This document shows, piece by piece, positions 1 to 5,460 of a stretch of DNA of 5,460 bases (positions are counted from its first letter, which is position 1; the number at the start of each line of letters is the position of its first letter). The notes beneath the pieces are model-generated. The model was not told the origin of the DNA. It did not search any database and was given only the letters and a program-made list of their open reading frames with translations. The position numbers were made by a program, and so were the translations under genes. Source of the DNA: Gemmatimonadota bacterium (GTDB taxonomy: Bacteria; Gemmatimonadota; Gemmatimonadetes; Longimicrobiales; Gaopeijiaceae); the NCBI GenBank assembly GCA_026713345.1, contig JAPOOQ010000159.1:1-5460 (forward strand), given 5' to 3'.

Positions 1-831
1 GGCGGCATCGAGATCCAGTCCTCTGGTGAAGGGGCGCCGGCCCGTCGCGACGAACACCTCATCGACTGCGACCGGATCTCCCCCATTGATCTCCACCACC
101 TTGTGGCTCCCATCGTTCCGGACAGCGCTGACGGCGGCCCCCGTGCGCACCTCGATACCCTCCTCGGCGAGCAGGCGCTGCATGAACACGGCCACGTGGG
201 GATCCTCCTTGATGAGGATGGTGGGGGCCATCTCCAGAAGCGTGACACGTGACCCGAGCCGGGCGAAGACCTGCGCGAATTCGGTCCCGATGGGCCCCCC
301 GCCCAGGATCGCGATCGACTCCGGCAGCTCGTTCTCGTCAAAGACAGTCTCGTAGGTCCAGTAGCCGGTCTCCCGCAGGCCGGGGATGGGGGGGATGGCA
401 GGTACCGCTCCGGTTGCGATGATGAAGCGTTTCGAGCGGATCGTTCCCACGCCGTCCACCTCCACCGTGGACGGATCGGTGAAGCGGGCGGCTCCGAAGT
501 GCACGGCAACACCCATCTTGCGGAACCGCTCGGGGTCGTCGTGGTGGGCGACGGTGGCGCGGGCCGACCTCATCCGCTCCATCACCGCCCGGAAGTCGTG
601 GGTCTGCCCGGTGGGATGCAGCCCGAGGGAATGCGCTCCGTTCATCTGGTGCGCCAGGCGGCCCGAAGCGATCAGCGCCTTGGACGGCACGCAGCCGGTC
701 CAGAGGCAGTCGCCCCCGAGGGCGGTCTTCTCGACGATCGCCGCGTCCAGGCCCATGTAGGCGGCCCCCGCGGCGGAAACCAGTCCTCCCGTGCCGCCTC
801 CGATGGCGACCAGATCGTAGGTGCTGTTCAT
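1..831 (-). CDS. FAD/NAD(P)-dependent disulfide oxidoreductase (dihydrolipoamide dehydrogenase / mercuric reductase-like), C-terminus cut off
   Basis: Reading leftward from the ATG at 831-829, the frame stays open for 277 codons to the window edge. It encodes a class I pyridine nucleotide-disulfide oxidoreductase, a flavoenzyme that passes electrons between NAD(P)H and a substrate through a redox disulfide. An FAD-binding Rossmann motif (IGGGTGG, residues 10-16) is followed by the redox-active CxxxxC in GGDCLWTGCVPSK (Cys42, Cys47), an ATG motif (residues 139-142), a second Rossmann motif GGGPIGTE (177-184) and the FAD-contacting ATGRRP (262-267). Glu200 at the end of the second NAD-site strand suggests NADH rather than NADPH. 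There is no N-terminal heavy-metal domain. The dimerisation domain, with the catalytic His and any mercuric-reductase cysteines, lies outside the window, so the substrate is unknown. The ATG at 831 is the only usual start codon in this frame back to the upstream stop near 1025. No clear Shine-Dalgarno precedes it. It is divergent from recA. Confidence 0.93.
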   Translation of the reverse strand, partial: MNSTYDLVAIGGGTGGLVSAAGAAYMGLDAAIVEKTALGGDCLWTGCVPSKALIASGRLAHQMNGAHSLGLHPTGQTHDFRAVMERMRSARATVAHHDDPERFRKMGVAVHFGAARFTDPSTVEVDGVGTIRSKRFIIATGAVPAIPPIPGLRETGYWTYETVFDENELPESIAILGGGPIGTEFAQVFARLGSRVTLLEMAPTILIKEDPHVAVFMQRLLAEEGIEVRTGAAVSAVRNDGSHKVVEINGGDPVAVDEVFVATGRRPFTRGLDLDAA

Positions 832-921
832 GGATTCAGTGGCTGTGTTGGCGCCTCGGGAATCGCCCCGGGCACTCCGATTTGAAGGTTGGCCGATTCT
901 GCCATGGAATCGCCCCTTGAT

Positions 922-944
922 AACGATACCTTGATCGTGTCGTT
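922..944. promoter_or_regulatory. Inverted repeat, possible operator in divergent intergenic region
   Basis: The half-sites AACGATAC (922-929) and GTGTCGTT (937-944) are inverted, separated by 7 bases, and match at 7 of 8 positions, the exception being a G-T pair. The centre lies about 100 bases upstream of the oxidoreductase ATG and about 60 bases upstream of the recA -35 candidate. This spacing suits a dimeric transcription factor site acting on the minus-strand gene. The symmetry is seen in the sequence; the regulatory role is inference, and no known factor consensus was recognised. Confidence 0.3.
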
Positions 945-991
945 CATGATCCCGGGTTCCATCGGCAGCGGCCCCGGCAGGGCTGAACAGC

Positions 992-1019
992 TTGACTTCG
1001 GCCTGTTTCGTGTTATCTT
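992..1019 (+). promoter_or_regulatory. Probable recA promoter (extended -10)
   Basis: A -35 element TTGACT (992-997, five of six bases matching TTGACA) is followed after 16 bases by TATCTT (1014-1019, four of six bases matching TATAAT). A TG dinucleotide at 1011-1012, one base before the -10, gives an extended -10 element. It points toward recA, with an expected transcript start near 1026 and a leader of about 110 bases. It is the best sigma70-type candidate I found in this gap, though the element is short and unproven. Confidence 0.55.
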
Positions 1020-1031
1020 CGGTTTATGTTC
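1017..1031 (+). promoter_or_regulatory. Possible LexA-type direct repeat overlapping the recA -10 element
   Basis: CTTC (1017-1020) and GTTC (1028-1031) are separated by 7 bases. This is one base from the GTTC-N7-GTTC box bound by LexA in alphaproteobacteria. It sits on the -10 element and expected transcript start of the recA promoter candidate, where a repressor would block initiation. Neither the E. coli-type CTGT-N8-ACAG box nor the full Gram-positive CGAAC-N4-GTTCG box is seen. A near-match of eight defined bases can arise by chance, so this is only suggestive. Confidence 0.22.
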
Positions 1032-1136
1032 GCCGGAGTGCCAGGGACCGAGGAGCTGCAGGCGGCGCGCCGCGCACGCCCGGTCGATCCGGAACGGTAA
1101 CGCAATCACCCCAACCGCAAAGGAACAGGCCCGAAG

Positions 1137-2228
1137 ATGCCCAGCAAGCAGCAGACCCGCACCACCGGCAGAGAGAAGGAACAACGCACCAAGGCGCTGA
1201 ACACGGCCCTGACCCAGATCGAGAGGTCGTACGGGAAGGGCGCCATCATGCGCATGGGCTCCGACCAGTCCCACCTCAAGATCAGAAGCATCTCCACTGG
1301 AGCGATCAACCTCGATGCGGTGATCGGTGTCGGCGGAGTGCCCCGGGGACGGATGAGCGAGATCTTCGGCCCCGAGTCGTCGGGGAAGACGACGCTCTGT
1401 CTCCACGTCATTGCCAACGCCCAGCGCGAAGGGGGCATCGCCGCCTTCATCGACGCCGAGCACGCGCTCGACATCCACTACGCGAAGAAGCTCGGCATCA
1501 ATGTGGACGACCTCCTGGTCGCGCAGCCGGACACGGGTGAACAAGCGCTGGAGATCGCCGAGGTGCTGATCCGCAGCAACGCGGTCGACGTGATCGTCAT
1601 CGATTCGGTGGCCGCGCTGGTGCCGCGGGCGGAGATCGAGGGAGAGATGGGCGACTCGCACGTCGGTCTGCAGGCCCGTCTCATGAGCCAGGCGCTGCGG
1701 AAGCTCACGGGCGCCGTCAACCGGTCGAACGCGGCCGTCATCTTCACCAACCAGATCCGCGAGAAGATCGGCGTCATGTTCGGCAGTCCCGAGACGACCT
1801 CCGGCGGCCGGGCGCTCAAGTTCTACGCCTCGCTGCGCTTGGACATCAGGCGGATCGGAGCGCTGAAGGACGGTCCCGAGATCATCGGCAACCGGACCCG
1901 CGTGAAGGTCGTGAAGAACAAGTGCGCACCTCCCTTCAAGCAGGCCGAATTCGACATCCTGTACGCCAGGGGGATCAGCCACACCGGCTTGCTGATTGAC
2001 ATCGGGGTCGACAAGGGGATTGTCGAGAAGTCCGGTTCGTGGTTCTCCTACGGCGACCTCCGGCTCGGCCAGGGCAAGGAGAACGTCCGGACCTTCCTGG
2101 AGGAGAATCCGGACATCGCAAACGAGATCGAGACGCGCCTGCTGGTCGCGCTCGGCATCCGGGAACCGGAGGAACGGGCGGATGAGGGCAAACAGACGAC
2201 GGGTGGCCCCGCCGTGAAGGTGGTGTGA
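1137..2228 (+). CDS. recA: Recombinase RecA
   Basis: RecA polymerises on single-stranded DNA in the cytoplasm, uses ATP to pair and exchange homologous strands, and stimulates LexA self-cleavage in bacteria with an SOS response. The 363-residue protein is full length (E. coli has 353). It shows Walker A GPESSGKTT (78-86, Lys84), the catalytic Glu108 in DAEHALD, Walker B VIVIDSVAALVP (152-163, Asp156), loop L1 around EGEMGDSHVG (168-177), and loop L2 from TNQIREK through ETTSGGRALKFY (204-230) with the ATP-sensing Gln206. These lie 12 residues later than in E. coli, reflecting a longer basic N-terminus. The conserved KVVKNK...PPFKQAEF segment follows at 257-272. The C-terminal tail has a short acidic patch (EPEERADE, 343-350) but ends GGPAVKVV, unlike the strongly acidic E. 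coli tail. The ATG has AAAGGA (1119-1124) 12 bases upstream, a rather long spacing. No recX follows; alaS begins 228 bases later. No inactivating change is visible. Confidence 0.99.
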   Translation: MPSKQQTRTTGREKEQRTKALNTALTQIERSYGKGAIMRMGSDQSHLKIRSISTGAINLDAVIGVGGVPRGRMSEIFGPESSGKTTLCLHVIANAQREGGIAAFIDAEHALDIHYAKKLGINVDDLLVAQPDTGEQALEIAEVLIRSNAVDVIVIDSVAALVPRAEIEGEMGDSHVGLQARLMSQALRKLTGAVNRSNAAVIFTNQIREKIGVMFGSPETTSGGRALKFYASLRLDIRRIGALKDGPEIIGNRTRVKVVKNKCAPPFKQAEFDILYARGISHTGLLIDIGVDKGIVEKSGSWFSYGDLRLGQGKENVRTFLEENPDIANEIETRLLVALGIREPEERADEGKQTTGGPAVKVV

Positions 2229-2258
2229 CGGTTGGCAGGCCGTGGAATAGGTCCCCGC

Positions 2259-2294
2259 TGCATTCGGCCGGCGATGCATCCGGGCTGGTCCCGG
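2259..2294 (+). terminator. Two adjacent small hairpins after recA, weak terminator candidate
   Basis: Thirty bases after the recA stop, TGCAT (2259-2263) pairs with ATGCA (2274-2278), and immediately afterwards CCGGG (2280-2284) pairs with CCCGG (2290-2294) around a five-base loop. No run of T follows, so this is not a canonical Rho-independent terminator. It may slow or end transcription in a GC-rich genome, or it may be incidental. Confidence 0.22.
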
Positions 2295-2392
2295 CGTTCG
2301 CGTGCCGAAGATTCACGGACGGGCCGGCCGAGCCGGAGGAAGCTTCAGCGCGGGGCGACCACTCGTGGGCGTAGCGGGCGCGGTTGGGCTAA

Positions 2393-2420
2393 CTTCCGGT
2401 AGTCGGCCGACCGCCGGAAG
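2393..2420. promoter_or_regulatory. 28-bp near-perfect palindrome upstream of alaS (operator or hairpin)
   Basis: The left half CTTCCGGTAGTCGG (2393-2406) and the right half CCGACCGCCGGAAG (2407-2420) pair at 12 of 14 positions with no spacer; the only mismatches are T2400/G2413 and A2401/C2412. The dyad ends 36 bases before the alaS ATG. In RNA it would fold into a strong stem with a GGCC loop. No T run follows, so it does not look like a standard terminator for recA. E. coli AlaRS is known to repress its own gene by binding a palindrome around the alaS transcript start, so a similar role is conceivable. Binding of another repressor, or transcript attenuation, is equally open. No T-box leader motif is present. 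Confidence 0.5.
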
Positions 2421-2456
2421 CCCCGTCCAACCCCTCGCACTCACAGCCGCACTGCA

Positions 2457-5128
<2,672 letters not shown>

Positions 5129-5132
<4 letters not shown>

Positions 5133-5425
5133 CCATCGGCGAGTGGATCGACGGACGGGTGCGCCCCGTCCCGGTCGAGTTCCGGCCGCATCTTTCAGTC
5201 GGTGGGCCAGTCTCGCCGGACGGCCTTCTGGCGGCTGCCGAACGGAAGTTCACCGACTGCGCTGTCGACAGTCCGCGCGACCGCGGGGCCGCCTTCTCGC
5301 TCCTCGCCGCGGACGCCTGCGTGACCTACGCGTGTACGCTGGCCATGACGGAGGATGCGGACGCTTCGACGCTCAGGGGAGCGGCGCGTCGGGTTGCACA
5401 CGGTTGGTGGGATAGTCTGCCATGA
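5129..5425 (+). CDS. Small hypothetical protein between alaS and a PHP-family gene
   Basis: This 98-residue protein begins at a GTG sharing GTGA with the alaS stop and ends in ATGA shared with the next gene, so it is probably cotranscribed and translationally coupled on both sides. The frame has high G/C at third positions like its neighbours, which supports real coding. I do not recognise a family with confidence. The N-terminus (MTIGEWIDGRV) is followed by a Pro-rich stretch and then probably helical segments: LLAAAERKF (33-41), a central Ala-rich helix with LLAADACVTYACTLAM (58-73), and LRGAARRVAHGWW (82-94). There is no signal peptide, clear membrane segment or metal motif. The three Cys are scattered (44, 64, 69). 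GTG is the only start that uses most of the frame; the next Met is at residue 73. Function is unknown. A small helical accessory or partner protein is only a guess. Confidence 0.75.
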
Positions 5426-5460
5426 CCAGGAGTTTTGCGGACTTCCACAGTCACCTCGTA
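5422..5460 (+). CDS. Probable PHP-family metal-dependent phosphatase (CpsB/YwqE-like), only the first 13 codons
   Basis: The ATG at 5422-5424 overlaps the stop of the small upstream gene (ATGA). The 13 visible residues, MTRSFADFHSHLV, contain DFHSHL close to the N-terminus. An early D-x-H-S/T-H motif is the first metal-binding motif of PHP-domain hydrolases, and DFHSHL is typical of the CpsB/YwqE tyrosine phosphatases that control exopolysaccharide synthesis. These enzymes bind a cluster of metal ions and act in the cytoplasm on phosphotyrosine. Other PHP or amidohydrolase-like proteins can start similarly, and all remaining motifs lie outside the window. No strong Shine-Dalgarno is visible, so translation is probably coupled to the upstream gene. 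Confidence 0.6.
   Translation, partial: MTRSFADFHSHLV

Larger units (their letters stand above)
832..1136. other. Divergent intergenic region between the oxidoreductase gene and recA
   Basis: These 305 bases separate the two divergent starts. The right part holds a recA promoter candidate (992-1019) and about 110 bases of probable recA leader. The left part holds an inverted repeat at 922-944 on the oxidoreductase side. A weak outward dyad, AACAG at 986-990 and CTGTT at 1003-1007, flanks the recA -35 element. The open frames crossing this stretch resemble no protein I recognise and are not called. Confidence 0.6.

Noticed and set aside
889..1200. A 103-codon plus-strand open frame across the intergenic region into recA
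   Set aside because: It overlaps the recA promoter and recA start in another frame, has no recognisable homology, and its downstream half is Arg/Pro/Ala-rich like a shadow frame.
828..2279. A long minus-strand open frame (483 codons) opposite recA
   Set aside because: It lies antisense to an unmistakable recA, its product resembles no known protein, and long antisense frames are expected where third positions are rich in G and C.
2322..2329. GGCCGGCC 8-bp palindrome in the recA-alaS gap
   Set aside because: Short all-G/C palindromes are common in GC-rich DNA and nothing around it suggests a function.
2229..2456. T-box riboswitch leader for alaS
   Set aside because: No T-box sequence or specifier-stem arrangement is visible, and no terminator with a T run precedes alaS; the palindrome is a different kind of structure.

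Overview
The window is GC-rich bacterial chromosomal DNA with tightly packed housekeeping genes. From left to right it holds: (1) the N-terminal 277 codons of a minus-strand FAD/NAD-linked disulfide oxidoreductase that runs off the left edge; (2) a 305-base divergent intergenic region with a good sigma70-type promoter candidate facing right; (3) recA, complete; (4) a 228-base gap containing a striking 28-bp palindrome; (5) alaS (alanyl-tRNA synthetase), complete, 891 residues; (6) an unrecognised 98-residue protein overlapping the alaS stop by 4 bp (GTGA); (7) the first 13 codons of a probable PHP-family metal-dependent phosphatase (CpsB/YwqE-like), overlapping the small gene by 4 bp (ATGA) and leaving at the right edge.

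The organism cannot be fixed from the sequence alone. High GC, strong G/C preference at third codon positions, weak or absent Shine-Dalgarno sequences before several genes, and the order recA - alaS - small protein - PHP phosphatase would suit Gemmatimonadota or a relative. That is a guess from general familiarity, not a measured placement. No mobile element, CRISPR array, tRNA or rRNA was seen.

RecA acts in recombination and DNA-damage response, and AlaRS charges and proofreads tRNA-Ala. recA and alaS are neighbours in many bacteria, often with recX between them; no recX is present here. The two 4-bp overlaps suggest that alaS, the small gene and the PHP gene are cotranscribed and translationally coupled.

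Most genes are ordinary. The points worth a second look are the palindrome just upstream of alaS, a sharply bounded C-rich block (about 3800-4300) inside alaS that starts near the junction between the aminoacylation and editing regions, the recA promoter with a possible LexA-type site on its -10 element, and the small coupled protein. I saw no clear sign of a wholly new multi-gene system.
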